Shown: positions 1 through 12,105 of the stretch, one piece after another | Layout: every line of letters begins with the position of its first letter | Numbering within the stretch: the first letter of the stretch is position 1 | NCBI GenBank assembly: GCA_025201805.1 | Contig: MU619337.1 | Coordinates: forward strand, 63,323-121,036 | Source of the DNA: Parasitella parasitica | Lineage: Eukaryota > Mucoromycota > Mucoromycetes > Mucorales > Mucoraceae | Direction: 5' to 3' | Length of the DNA stretch: 57,714 bases | Made by a program: the position numbers and the translations under genes | Notes under the pieces: model-generated | The model's input: only the letters and a program-made list of their open reading frames with translations | Told to the model about the DNA's origin: nothing | Database searches by the model: none

Positions 1-711
1 TTTTTCGCAACGTAATGTGCACTACTCCCGACATGCCACCCCCACTCCTCTCCCCTTTTATTTCTGCTTTCTTCAGTTCGTTTATAGTAATGGGCTTGGG
101 CAGTAAAAGAGGACATGCTTTAATTTATAGTTCAAGGAGTGTATATCCACACACATGTAGTAGCTTGTTTGTTATTCTCGTTCTTGTCGCTGATGCTGTT
201 ACTCAGCGCCTCTGTTTCCGTCAGCTATTCAAAGATTGGTCCATGGCAGCAGAACATTTAGGGCTAAACCAAATGGAATTCTCCTCTTCCCCTGATCTGA
301 GCACCTTATTCATCTGTCCATTTGGCTACAATATTCATTCATTCTTTTAATGCGTGGCTGCCTGCCCAAGTTGTCTCATGTATCGAGTACACCAATGGTA
401 ACACACACTGCCTTGAAAAAAGGGTGTACCAAACGTCAGCTAACCACTTTTTTCTTTTTTTTTTTTTTTTTTTGGTGATTTTAGATTACGTTACAAAAGG
501 CTAAATGGGTCCGCAAAGAGTGCGATCGCCCAACATGGGCTTTGCCATTTTAATGACCTCATTTCAAAGCGATCGATTGCAAATGAACACGCATAAAGCG
601 CTCCTATTATCAAGTTATAAATTAAATAACAATGACCTTTTTTTATTCATTCATATAGGATGTATTCATATAATGTGGGGGAGAAAAGGGGCGCAAATTA
701 ATATGTGGGTC
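1..711. other. Intergenic, no gene seen
   Basis: T-rich leader sequence with a long poly-T tract near 449-472. The short open frames here have no recognisable protein character and look like chance frames. It probably contains the 3' flank of the Hsp31-like gene that ends at 712. Confidence 0.6.
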
Positions 712-1449
712 TCACTCTTTATGCTGCGCTGCCTTCTCAAAGGCCGCGATCGCAGCATCCGCAGTGGAACGAGCAGAAGCGGGATTAGCGCCTGTTACCA
801 CTCTGCCATCAGTCCTGGCAAAGTCTGCAAACGGCGTAGGCGGGGCCTCATATTTGGCGCCAACAGATGCTGCTGCTTCCTCAATAGTGGGCACCTTGTC
901 ATTCTTGATCTTTTCCAAAATGTTCATTTGCACCTCACCTTCAGTTGTAAAGCCGGTTACAGTTTTACCACTGATGATCGAGTCGCCGCTTTTCTTCTTG
1001 ATACCTGGTAAGATGGCTGGGCCATGGCAGACGGCAGAAACAACACCTCCGCGTTCATAGATATCCTCGGCAATAGCCTGAAGCCCTCGAGCATTGGGGT
1101 AATCATATAAACTGGCGTGCCCAGCAGACGCGAAAAACAATCCGTATTCCTTGGGGTTCAAACGAGAAGCTTCACGGAGATTCTTGTTCAAAAGTACATT
1201 AAAGGGATGGTTCGGATCGCGATAGACCTTTTCGTCTTCATCTGTGAGGAACTGCTTTTCCGTCGAGTGTTCATCCATCCCATACGTGCCAGTCTCCGAT
1301 GCAAGATCTACTTGGAATCCTTTCTCAACAAGGGCTTCGTAGGGGTGGAGTGCCTCTGTGTAAAACAGGCCGGTCTTGGCGCCGTCGGCATAAAAGGGCT
1401 CGTTGTAGCTAGTTATAGCGATTAAGGCTTTTCGTGGAAGTTCTGTCAT
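712..1449 (-). CDS. Hsp31/DJ-1 superfamily glutathione-independent glyoxalase
   Basis: Single-exon gene, 245 aa, close to the usual length of fungal Hsp31-type proteins (about 237 aa). The frame stays open upstream to 1623, but MTELPRK at 1449 is the natural start because family similarity begins there. The DJ-1/PfpI nucleophile elbow AVCHGPA is visible with Cys141 and His142, and Glu32 lies in FYTEALHP, giving the Glu-Cys-His set expected of a glyoxalase III that turns methylglyoxal into D-lactate without a cofactor. Members of the family are cytosolic stress proteins, some with chaperone or deglycase claims. There is no signal peptide and no intron. The next gene on the same strand (Ede1-like) ends at 1799, so 1450-1798 is probably its promoter; I saw no clear heat-shock element there. 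Specific activity versus other DJ-1 branches is inference. Confidence 0.9.
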   Translation of the reverse strand: MTELPRKALIAITSYNEPFYADGAKTGLFYTEALHPYEALVEKGFQVDLASETGTYGMDEHSTEKQFLTDEDEKVYRDPNHPFNVLLNKNLREASRLNPKEYGLFFASAGHASLYDYPNARGLQAIAEDIYERGGVVSAVCHGPAILPGIKKKSGDSIISGKTVTGFTTEGEVQMNILEKIKNDKVPTIEEAAASVGAKYEAPPTPFADFARTDGRVVTGANPASARSTADAAIAAFEKAAQHKE

Positions 1450-1798
1450 TTTGCGCAAGTAAATAAAAATGTAAACGTGTGAACAGATGGGGACGCCGCA
1501 ATCGAGAAGACGCCTTTTTATATCAACTCGGTATTCTGAAACATATACTAAAGGATATGGTACGTTTTGCATAAACGTCATTCTTTTAGAGATGGTTACG
1601 ACATATTCATTGGCTATATGCATAGACTGCGCATAACCTCCCCCCTATAATTACTAATCAATGGAGATTTTTGGGCAACAGACTTTGTTACATTAAAACT
1701 GACAAGCAGGCATTACTGTACCAAACCTTTGAAGCATATGACAAATAAAGTGGGTATTCCAAAAAAAAAAAAAGGTACATGTTTTTATTGGATGATCT
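1450..1798. other. Intergenic: Hsp31-like promoter and Ede1-like 3' flank
   Basis: 349 bp between two minus-strand genes. It holds a short poly-A run (about 1760-1772 on the plus strand) and AT-rich sequence. No conserved regulatory motif was identified. Confidence 0.4.
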
Positions 1799-4700
1799 TC
1801 AAGACTGATCAAGCAAAAAATTACTAGCTTTTTCCAAATCCTGGTCATATCGATTTAACGCGTCTTTAGCCTCCTGTTCTGCAAACCCCATCTTTACCAA
1901 CTCTTCGATTTTATCGCCTACGATACCGATAGAATGCACAGGTCTGGCAGTGGCAGCGTTTACAGGTGGAGAAGCCGACTCATTCGCGGGCTGCTTGCCC
2001 TTGCTATTTGATGTAGGGGAAGGAACGACAGGAGATTGCTTACCGAAATCGCCTCCAAAGCTAGAGAATGCATCATCAAAGCCATTGCTGTTGACAGTGC
2101 TGGTAGCAGCAGACGATGCTTGGTTTACAGATGCAGTAGGTGGAGCCGCTGAGCCAAAGATAGAGTCCCAATCTTCATCAGCAGCCGTTTCCGTTGTTGT
2201 CAAAGCAGGGTTTTTCGACAAGTCATCTTTACCAGAAAAGCTGAACCCACCACCAAAGCTAGATGCCCAATTATCATTAGTAGCAGAGACAGAAGCAGGT
2301 ACATCTGCAGTCGCTTTTGGCTGCTGTGCTGGCTTTATATCGAATGCGCTGAATGCATCATCGAAATCTGCAAACTCGTCTTTATCAACACCCTTCGAGA
2401 CAACCTTTGCTTCTGAAAGCTTTCCTGAAAATGCAACTTCAAAGTCATCCTCGTCCGAGTTTTCTTCGATTTGCGAAGGCGTTTGCTGGGGCGCTGAAGG
2501 GCCTGAAGGGCCTGAAGGTGGAGGCGGGGGTGGTGGAGCACGTTGCTTTTTGGAGATAGTGGAGGGAGATGTAGCCGAGTTGACAGAACTGACGCTTTCA
2601 GAAGGCTGTCTATGGTGTCTGCTCTGGGGAGGGGGAGGAGGGGGTCCACGAGATGACTTGGTGAAAGAGGTTGTTGGCGTAGTGGCAGAGGTAGCCCAAG
2701 CAGTAGGGTCAAAGGCTTCAACAGGTGGTGTTGTCGCACTAGTCGATCCCATGTTGCCGAAAATGGCATCAAAATCATCGTTACTTGCACTGACGGTGGC
2801 AGTGGCAGTGGGGGGAGTGAAGGCGTAAAATGGGCTAGACGAAGCAAAGGGAGACGGGGTTGATTTAGGAGCCGGGGAATCGCCAAATAAGTTGTTGAGG
2901 GCAGGAGTAGACACAACAGAAGGTGTAGCCTCAGGGCTTGTGGCGGTGGCAGCAGCATCGGCATCGACAGAATCAGGCTTGGTATCAGCGAAAATGGACT
3001 CATCTTCGTCCGTTTCGTTGTCTTCCTCTTGGTTCAAATTGCCAGCCATCTTGTAGTCTTCTAAATGACGCCTAGCTTGGGCTCGGTCTTGTTCAGCAGC
3101 AGTGACCTGGCGTCTATTGATATCCAACATCATATTCTGCTGTTTATTCTGGGCTCTCATTTTCTCCAAGTCTGCAGTAGCTGCATTCGTTTCTTGCTGA
3201 ATCTCATTCACTCGACGACGTAGACTCTCTGTTTCGGCACGTCCGTTTTGCAATGTTTGCTGCACTTGGGCAATTTCATTTTGCAAAGCCGTGAGCTGCT
3301 GCTGAGCCGCGTCGTATTCCGCTCGAACCTTGTCCCACTCGCCTTCTTCACGACGTACTGTTTCTTGAATTTCGTTCAGGTCCTTGACGACGCTTTCATG
3401 AGCCATGCGAACATTGGTGAGTTGCGCTTCCAAGTCCTTTTTTTGTTTCGCAAGCCGCTCCAAAGTGCCTTCTGCAGACTGTTTCTGGCTTGACAGATCA
3501 GCCTTTTGCATGGAAAGCGATGAGATTTGATTTTGCAGTATGTTGACTTGGTTGGTTTCATGAGATATTTGGTCGTTTCCGAAATCTCCCAATAAATCAT
3601 GGGCATTTCCATCGTCAATGAGTGAGCGCTGCTGCTGCTGTTGTTGTTGTTGTTGTGGTGGTGGTGGTAGTGAAAGTGAATGTGACACTGGTGCTGGAGA
3701 TGCAAATACAGCGGGACTGGCGGGTGCAAATGCCGGCGAATTGCCAAAGGGAGATTGCTGTATTGTCGGCCTATTGGATGGAGGAATCAAAGTCTTTGGT
3801 AAAATCTGAGGCAGCTGTTCGCCCGCCAGTCTTTTGTGGATCAAATGCATAGCAACAGCAAACTCATCTCTTGACAAAGCGCCTTTCTGCTGGATGTCAG
3901 CCAAATCCCAAACATGCGCCAAATCAGTTTCAGGTAGTCTAGAGTTTTTGAAAAACTCGACAGCCTCCTTGCCCTGGATCGCCTCGGTTTTATTCGAATC
4001 GATTTTGTCAAAGTAAGCGTCAAACTGCTGTTTTTCTTGTGCAGAGACATCCCATTGCTGCACAGTCTCATGGATAGAGGCCGATGGGCCAAACGCCAAG
4101 TTTCCAAGAGAGTCTATTGTTCTAGCACGTTGAGGAGGCGTCATGATGCTTTGCTGGCGAGTGTTGCGAAACGACGGAGAGGTAATCGACATATTGCGCA
4201 TCATGGGTGATTGTGAGGCGGACGAGATTGACGTTGCTGCATCTCCGTTGGCAGATTGATACACAGCAGGAGGCAGTCTGTCTGGTAAGCTGGTGAGCGT
4301 GCCATCCATCAACTTGGCAATGTAGTGCATGGCGATGATGAATTCAGTCTGGTTCAAGGATCCTGATTGGCGCACATCAGCCAAGATCCTATGTGCAGGA
4401 TAACATTGGGAGTTTTAATAAATTGTACACATTCTGACTGGACCTTGCCTTCACTTACCATATTTGACTTAATGTCTCCATAGGCAATTTGGACTTTATG
4501 AATACTTCTCGGGCTGTGTCACCGTCCAGAACACCATTGGCAGGTTGGTGCACTTTGAATATGCCAGCGTATTTTTCACGCTCTGCAGGAGTAATGGGCG
4601 TAGCAGCTGAAGCATTTGGTACAACTGGACTTGGCACAACAGCCACATCGAATTGAGGCAGAGGAACAACTAATAAACCTTGTCTATTAGCATTTCATTA

Positions 4701-5068
4701 TTGCCATTCACGGTAGATCCAAACCTGTAGACAATACATTTGTGTCTGCTTCCTTTCCATGCTGAGCACATGCTATCAGCTTGAGAGCAATTGAAAACGT
4801 CTCTGGCGTTAAATATCCCCCCTTATCACGGTCGGCAGCCTCCCAAATCTAAGCAGCCTAGTGTCTTAGCAACCATGGCAAATCCTGTTTTGTCAGCGAC
4901 CCTTATTCTTACCTCTGATAGAATTTGGGTTGGCACACCCGAAGTCGCAAAGAAACGCACAGCTTCGGCGCCTGTGACAATGCCTTTCTGCTGTTTGCTG
5001 ACAAAGTCAAACAATTGTGTAAAATATTCAGATTCCTTGGGCGATAGTTGAGATTTCCAAGTGGACAT
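1799..5068 (-). CDS. EH-domain endocytic scaffold, Ede1/Eps15-like
   Basis: Four exons (5068-4913, 4848-4725, 4669-4459, 4388-1799), 1026 aa. The introns are 63, 55 and 70 nt with GT-AG ends. Three EH domains occupy roughly residues 5-95, 115-200 and 268-360; each shows the EF-hand-like core (for example IWEAADRDKGGYLT and VWDLADIQQKGALS) that binds NPF peptides. A Ser/Pro/Gln linker with a CAG/CAA-encoded polyglutamine run (near 3635-3655) follows, then a long coiled coil (about 440-610), a low-complexity region with DWDSIFG/DDAFSSF-like acidic-aromatic repeats and polyproline, and a C-terminal UBA domain (KIEELVKMGFAEQEAKDAL). This is the order of yeast Ede1: early endocytic site initiation at the plasma membrane, ubiquitin binding through UBA, clustering through the coiled coil. 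The start is MSTWKSQLS, the first Met before EH1. All exon joins keep frame and restore the EH consensus. Confidence 0.92.
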
Positions 5069-5199
5069 TGTTTTATTATTTGTGTTAAATAAGGAGGAGG
5101 AGGAGGAAGAGAAAGAAGAAAGAAAAAAGAAATAAAGCGAAATTGGAGCAGGAGAGTTCGGTTAAATTACAATTTCAAAATTGTTGCTATTGGCTTAAT

Positions 5200-6619
5200 T
5201 TAAGCGCCTACATGGAGTTGCTGGGAAAAACTATCAGATAGTTGATCAGCATTGGAAGAAGAAGAAGCGTTGCTGCCAGTACTGATGGAAGACATTACGC
5301 GAGAAGCAAAGTTTTTGCCGTTCTCAGGCCCCCGAGGCTGACGAATGGGATGAATTACATTTGAAGAAAGGGCATCAGCAGTGGTGCTGCTTCTCCTACA
5401 GATTCTTTGTGAGTGTTTCTACACCAGCATACGCAGACAAACACACAATCACACAATCACGCACACACTTACATCATTGATTTTTTGTACACATCTCTCT
5501 TGATATCCATGCTGCCACTAATGACATCCAAACGCTCACGGCTAGGGCTCGATGTCAAACCGCCCTTGAAGAGTTTGGGCTCAAGTCGGACAACGGGCGC
5601 TCTTTTCGCAATGAAAATCTGTCGATCAGCACCAAAGCCTTCAGAATAGTGAAAAAGGCCTAGTCTACCCGCAATTAGATGCGCATCTCTGCGCTCTTTG
5701 GCAGAGAGTGTTTTTGGAAGAGCAATTTCGTCGCTGCCAGAGTCTCCACGGAAGAGCAAGAGGCAGCTGTATAGCTCCAATACATTGGGATCATTCAAAT
5801 CCAGGGTATCTGGAATCGTGTGTGAGTGTCAGTCTCCAGACGCATTTTAACCCAAAAGTCGTACATGTACATACCGTCATCTAAAGTGCTAGTGCTGGGC
5901 AATTTACGTTCAGTTCTTAAAGGTGACCCTGATTGAGTCGATGTAGAGTTGGATACTTCTCTCTCCTTCTTTTGGGTGTCATTATCCGTCATATTTGGTA
6001 ACATTTTCTTGTACTCTACACGCAATTTACGACCTCCTATCTCCAGTCCATTCACTGTGTTGACTACAATTGCTGTTTCTTCAGGAGTTTTGTAATTGGC
6101 AAACGCAAGGCCACGAAACACACCATTGTCAAAATGGTAGTTGAACGCATACGCAGCTGGAACGTCCATAGAGGCCTATCTTAATAGTGAATACGTGGCG
6201 ATATCCAGTCGAAATTTGCATTACCAATGTGCTCAAAAGAGCATCTTTTTTCACAGAAAACGGAATATTCTTGATCACAATGGCTGTTGGGATGATTTGG
6301 TCGCTGTCCTCCATGCGGCTTCCTGTGGGAGAAACAGGGCGAGAGGCTGGGCGAGAGGACGGACGAGACGATGGACGAGACGACGGACGAGACGAAGGGC
6401 GAGACGAAGGACGAGAATTGGGCAAGTTGATAATTGGTTCCTTTAGAAGGGATCTAGGTTAGATGCGCCACTAAGAGAAAAAAAAAAAAAAAAAAGAAAA
6501 AAAAAAGAAACCCCCCCCCACCCGTATACCATACGCCATTATATTACCTTGCTATTGTTTCTGTGGACTCTTCTCAATGAAGAGGGTCGGGAGAGTGGAG
6601 AGTTGCTATTATCAGTCAT
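5200..6619 (-). CDS. Pin4/Cip-type RNA-binding protein (RRM plus conserved C-terminal block)
   Basis: Five exons (6619-6548, 6440-6225, 6175-5875, 5809-5473, 5395-5200), 373 aa, introns 49-107 nt. The N terminus carries an unusual array of RPSS tetrapeptides (about 6 units, encoded at 6340-6425). An RRM follows, with RNP2-like AIVIKNIPFSV and RNP1-like VFRGLAFANY; the insert between them, YAFNYHFDNG, is typical of the Pin4 family. Downstream comes the family block LDLNDPNVLELYSCLLLF through LSAKERRDAHLIAGRLGL, and a conserved IRQPRGPE tail before the final Ser-rich stretch. S. cerevisiae Pin4 and S. pombe Cip1/2 homologues act in G2/M and stress-linked mRNA control. Start ATG at 6619 gives MTDNSNSPLSRP. 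It faces the TBC gene across a 0.7 kb divergent region. Confidence 0.88.
6340..6425 (-). repeat. In-frame RPSS coding repeat in Pin4-like gene
   Basis: Tandem 12-bp units encode Arg-Pro-Ser-Ser about six times, then degenerate to RPAS/RPVS. Arg/Ser-Pro repeats are candidate phosphorylation or 14-3-3-type sites; that role is inference. Confidence 0.75.
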
Positions 6620-7354
6620 ATGAGGAGTTGGTCGTTATAACAATTCAGAGTGTTTTTCTATTGATGTGTAAGAAGGAGAGAGAGCGAGCTTTAAGAGAGG
6701 GATGAGGACGAGGGGAGAAGAGTGTGAGAGAGAGAGGACAAAGAAGAAGAAAAAGCATGTGCAAGCAGAAAAAAAAAAGAGGCTTTTAAACACACTGAGA
6801 TTGCCTGCTCAGCTAATTAAACAATGCTTCTTTTTTTTAATTAAACAAAAAAAAAGGCGCTTTCTGAAACGAGTGTTTATTTCACTAATGACTACACATT
6901 ACATCTTGATACATGTGCAAACAAAGATGAAACTCTGATTCATGAAGATCAAGGGATGTTTTTCACAAAGACTGGATGATTGGCCTATCAAAACCATCGT
7001 ATAATTACTGTTTGCATTTGGTGCCAAGATGCATGGTTACACACTTGTTACTTGCTAAACGACATATCGTGTTTCATTCTGTGCTCACTGCTACCTATAG
7101 CATACAGAGCACGACGATAAGATCATTGTCTGCCTCCTTTTGCCATTACGCTGGCATGTGCTTGCTGTCATCGGCCATTTCCCGCTCTTGCCCAGTGTGC
7201 AAAAGGTTGCTATGATTTACTCTATGTGCGTGTGTTGGGGATTGGACTACCGACATAACTCGCAACCAAAGATTTCGCCTTTTTTTTTTTTTTTCCTTGT
7301 TTTCACTTTTTTTTTTCTCTCCACTCAATCAATCATTGCTTAGGCTGTATATAG
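6620..7354. promoter_or_regulatory. Divergent intergenic region, Pin4-like / TBC GAP
   Basis: 735 bp between two divergent starts. It contains a long purine-rich stretch (6668-6785, GA-rich on the plus strand), poly-A and poly-T tracts, and a T-rich run near 7280-7296 shortly before the TBC start. No core promoter motif can be named with confidence. Confidence 0.4.
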
Positions 7355-10300
7355 ATGACAGAATACCACGCCGTTACTGCCGGTGTCCCGCAAAATGTAA
7401 GGTATGTACGGCATTGCCCAGAGACGACGACGAGTAACAGTAGTCCTGCTAGGTGTTTACATTGCCCACGCCAACTGATATCACACTAACGCCGTTCTGG
7501 ACAACAGTATTGCAAAAAGACAACTTTCTGCTGCAAAAATCTTCTTCGCCTGGAAACCATCTGTTTCGAAGCTTGGTCAGCACCATTGCCAATGTGTAAT
7601 TAGAAATGCTCGGCTGTTCAATGCGTGTGTTGGTCGCCTCTAACGTATATATATACATATATATGTAATTTTTTTTTGCTTGTGTAGATTCGACACCAAG
7701 CTGCCTCCGTTCCGTATCTTGTTTCAAAGACAAGTAAACGCCATGTGTCTGCAGATCGCAGTGGGCGAAACTGACAAAGCAATTGATGCGGCCTGGTTTT
7801 GGATAGAGAAAAACATTATGCCTGAATTGGAAACTATCGATCATCCTCTTGAGAAGGAAAAATGGGTTTCCGAAAAAATCAACATGATTGTCACCGAGAT
7901 AGGTAAAGCAGCGAGAGCCTACCAAAGCCTCTTATGGCTGTGCGACGACTAATGATGGTTCATATAGAGTCAGGAACAGACGAGCTGTCGTCCGACGAGA
8001 ACGTCAGAAATGCTTCAAGGACATTCAGACAGATATTCGACATTCCCCATTCCGAGCGCTTCGTAAGCTGTACGCATTGTAGATTTTTACTCGATCCATT
8101 CGCCAATTGATGCTTCAAAACAATGCATATAGATTACTCGTGTGCGTACAAGTCGAGACAGGGATGGCTGTATATCAGTGAAAACTACATTGGCTTCCAC
8201 TCACTCCTGCTGGGGGTGGAGACCAAGGAATTGGTTGAGCTAAAGGAAATACAGGAAATCAAAAAGGAGAAATCAAAGGGTATCTTTGACGATAGTTTGA
8301 GGCTCACGCTAAAGGATAAACGAGAGCTCTATCTTTCCAACATGTTCAAAAGAGACGAAGTTTATGACCTGCTGATCCAGTTGACAGGCCAAGCAATGCA
8401 GCGATGGCTCAAAAGCGCCGGAGGCGATGCTCCAGGCTTGTCTAACGATGCGGCATTCGCAGCTGCTGAGCTGAGCACCAAACGCAGCCTGCAGGAAATC
8501 AGTCGTGTTGCTGAAGCCCGACCACTTCAGCACCAGTTAGTTAACCCATTGAAGCAAGATCTGGCCGCTCAAAAGCGAAACAGCAACTATTGTGCTCGAT
8601 TCAGGCTTCCAGCAGACGAAAATCTCATTAGCGGATCAGACGCCATTTATTCCAAAGACGCTTCTCCAGACCGAGATCCATATTTCCTGTCACAGGTGCC
8701 GCCTGGTGTGGTTCACCTGATTGGACGAGTATACCTCTCCCAGACATTTCTTACATTTGAATCCGAAGAACGATTGCCAGCCCCACAGCATACTTTACCA
8801 GTATGCAAAGCAGTGTTTCCGCTATATACCATCAAGCGTGTGGAAAGGTTGAACACAGGAGCATATACATCGGGTGTAGCCATTACCACATGGCACAAAA
8901 TGGAGCACAATTTTTTCCTGCATGTAAAGGCAGAAAAGAAAAAAAAAAAAATCTTTGTCAATATATGCATCTATACTAACTTTGTGTATCATGTAGGCAG
9001 AAAAAAATGCATGCGAACAATTCTGTGAAACGTTAAAAGGCCTGCTCCTCAAGCAGATCCCCTTGTTCAAAAAAGTCAAGCCATTCATGGCCACATGCGA
9101 GTCTGAACAGATGTTCCAAGCGGACAGTTTGATTGACACTCGAATACATTTGGGAGGGCTTGGCTTGGAATTCGGCTATCCTGAAAACTCTAAAAAATCT
9201 AAAAACAAGAGTAAAACTAAACTGTGGAAGCTTTATTTTCAGGAGAACGGTAGAAATCTGACCATGGTGAAGCTACCAACATTTGGAAAGCTGGTACGTG
9301 TGGGCCTCCCCAATTCGCTCAGAGGCGAGATCTGGGAAGTGTCGTCGGGTGCCATGTACCTGAGGTTTGCTAATGAGGGCCTATACCAAGCAATCCTGGA
9401 CAAGTACAAGAACCAGAAATCGACCTCGACCGAGGAAATCGAAAAGGACCTGAACAGATCACTTCCAGAATACCCAGGCTATCAATCTTGTGAGGGTATC
9501 AATCGTTTGCGTAGAGTGCTGACAGCGTACGCTTGGAACAACCCTGAGTTAGGGTACTGTCAAGCCATGAACATTGTGGTGTCTGCGCTCTTGATCTATA
9601 CTACGGAAGAACAGGCATTCTGGATACTGCATATCCTAGTAGATCGATTCTTTCCCGGCTACTATAGCACAAACATGTACGGTGCCCTGTTAGACCAGAT
9701 CACATTTGAACAGCTGGTTGAAAAGACAATGCCCATCTTGTGGAACCATTTTAAACGCACGAATGTAGAATTATCCGTTGCAAGTCTTCCTTGGTTTTTG
9801 AGCCTGTACATCAACTCGATGCCCCTGGAGTTTGCTGTTCGAGTCTTGGACATGTTGTTTATGGAGGGCCCTCGGATTTTGTTCCAGATTGGGTATGTGT
9901 TTTTTTTTGTGGGTTGAAAAAAGTAGAAACTCACGAATCTGTCATTTTTTGTATAGATTAGGTAAGATTCTACAACTTGCAAAAGTCATTTTGGTTTTTT
10001 AATTTTACTTTAATACACAGCCATCTTGAAGGTGAATGGCGAAGAGCTCTTACAAACAAAGGATGATGGTGCATTCTTGGACATCTTTAAAGCGTTTTTC
10101 CAGTCCATTGGCCAAAAAGAGCAAAGGGACAATGGAGATCAGCACATCAAGCTAACTGTAAGTGCTACATATGCGCATGTTGACATGGACTAGATGCTCA
10201 TTGTTTGTTTATGGACACACACATAGAAATTTAACGAGGTGATGCTCACTGCCGTAAGTATAGCCCACTGGAGAGTGCAGCTAGTCTGAATATTGATTAT

Positions 10301-11485
10301 CGTAAGCATTCTAGTATCGCGAGTTCTCTCTGGTCACTAACGAGATGGTCCTTGAGCTGCGTAACCAAAATCAGTTGAAGGTCGGTGCTGGTATCGAGTC
10401 TTTCACCAAGCGAACTGTGATCCGCAATCTCAAAGACACTGCCTTGTTCAGCAAGGAAGATGTTGCCATTTTGTACGACAAATACTTTGGCGCTCTGTAT
10501 TACGCAAACAGCCAAGTCGACAAAACGAAAGCAGAATCCAAAATGAACAAAGAGACGTTTCAAAGCATGCTCTCTTCGATGACAGTTTGGGCAAAATTGA
10601 AGCAAAATACAGACAATGCAGATGCCAATGCTGCAAATAGCGTATGCAGTGGTTTTATCGACAAGATTTATCGCTTCTTTACTCGAAACTCGGCGGATGG
10701 TCTACTTGATTTTCAAATGGTAATCTTGCGCATGAGTGATATTTTGCACGGTGTAAGTATAATCCTATGTCTGCCCACACCCAATTTGCTTGTCTAAAGC
10801 TCGATACACATTATAGGATCTCATGTCACATATAGATTGGTTTTTCAGGCTGTACGACCAGGACGAGGATACGGTGCTAACAGGCCAGGACATTATTAAC
10901 ATGAGCAAAGATTTGTATTGGCTATTGAGCATATTGAAAGATGCAGACATTGCCTGGGATGCAGCGACGAGCCTGGTAGTGCACAGTTGTGAGCAATCTG
11001 ATGTTGCCAAAGGGGACAAACCTGATGAAACGACACTGACGCATAGACTAGCTGATTTAACCATGACAGCCAACGGTGTCTCGTTCCATGGACGTATCAA
11101 ACAGCTGGAAAACTCCATACTGGCCGATCTCGTCGATATCACCTTACCTTCGTTCCGCATGGTAATCTTGACAAACGAATCTTTAGAGATGCTGGTTGAT
11201 CACGGCTTTACAGATAGCTTCAAGGTCGTTAAATCTGCTTTGGATCGACAAAAGAGTCTGGGTCGCGAAGTATTTGAAAACCTATTTGCTGATGGACAGA
11301 AACTTGCAAAAGCACCTACTGCTGCTAGCCAGAGTTCCTCACCCACTTTGTCTAGTCCAACCAATGCAGCAACGTCAAGAAATAGGTCACCTTCGTCGGC
11401 TTCCACAGTCTCGACTGATAAAAAGGCAAAGGAAGAAGCAGAGGTCGATACATTTATGGACGAATGGGATCATTTTGATATTTAA
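7355..11485 (+). CDS. GRAM-GRAM-TBC Rab GTPase-activating protein (TBC1D8/9, Gyp2-like)
   Basis: Ten exons, 1108 aa: 7355-7401, 7688-7902, 7968-8069, 8133-8923, 8997-9892, 9957-9961, 10021-10157, 10227-10253, 10315-10752, 10817-11485. Two GRAM domains (about residues 105-170, with YYSCAYKSRQGWLYIS, and 270-345) precede a TBC domain (about 487-700). Both GAP fingers are present: Arg in IEKDLNR (near 537) and Gln in YCQAMN (near 572), so it should be a catalytic dual-finger GAP for a Rab GTPase. A C-terminal EF-hand-like segment (LYDQDEDTVL) follows, as in TBC1D9. Exon 6 is only 5 nt (ATTAG), and it is needed to join LFQIG to the LAILKVNGEE block in frame; exon 8 is 27 nt. Exon 3 is best ended at 8069 (donor GTACGC), because that yields FVSYYSCAY as in the family. 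An extra upstream exon cannot be excluded. Confidence 0.9.
9957..9961 (+). other. 5-nt microexon of the TBC gene
   Basis: ATTAG is flanked by acceptor TGTATAG and donor GTAAGATTC, with introns of 64 nt (9893-9956) and 59 nt (9962-10020). With it the codons read GGA TTA GCC, giving the conserved I-G-L-A-I-L-K. A direct join of exons 5 and 7 is out of frame. Confidence 0.8.
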
Positions 11486-12105
11486 ACTTGTATCAATCGC
11501 TCAAACGCCTTGGATTTAAACAAATGAAGTTTGAGCTCATTACCTCTCAAGTATTGACTCTTGTCCATGAAACTCGTTAAACTAACACGCACTTGGAATA
11601 TCAACTATAATATGCATTGATAAAGATAATCGCATTTTTCCCGAGTGACCATATGATAATTATAGAAAAATTAGGCTGACTGACAGTGTGTACTATGAAT
11701 TTAACTTTGTTTGAGAAAAAGACACACCATGTCAAGTAATGGTTTGCTATTGCTTGACAACAGTTGCTAGCGAATATATTAGACCCTTTTTACAGGCTTA
11801 CTAGAGAGCCCAAAGTACGACATATTAAAAAAAAAAAAAAAAAAAAAAAGGGGGAGGGGGGAGTGCAATACAAGCATGATCACTAAACTGATAAACCTGG
11901 GGAATGGGAGCCACTTGACTAATCCATAATGCGGAAAGGTCTAAATGAGTCAGTTGCACTATGTTCAGATGATACGCAGCAACCTGAGATGTTCAAGGGA
12001 CAATGAACCGTGGTGAACTGGCTTGCGCGATAATTCACGGGTGCGCGGTTTTTGCAAGATTTCTTTTTTCATTTTTTTTTTAAAAAAAATCTGTAGTATA
12101 TTATC
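11486..12105. other. Intergenic: TBC 3' flank and DCC1 promoter
   Basis: 620 bp. It contains a poly-A run followed directly by a G-rich stretch (about 11827-11863) and poly-T/poly-A near 12065-12088 just upstream of the DCC1 start. No gene was seen. Confidence 0.5.

Noticed and set aside
1950-2828. 292-codon open frame on the plus strand
   Set aside because: It is antisense to the Ede1-like C-terminal region. Its Gly/Val-rich composition is the mirror of Pro/Ser/Asn codons; no domain.
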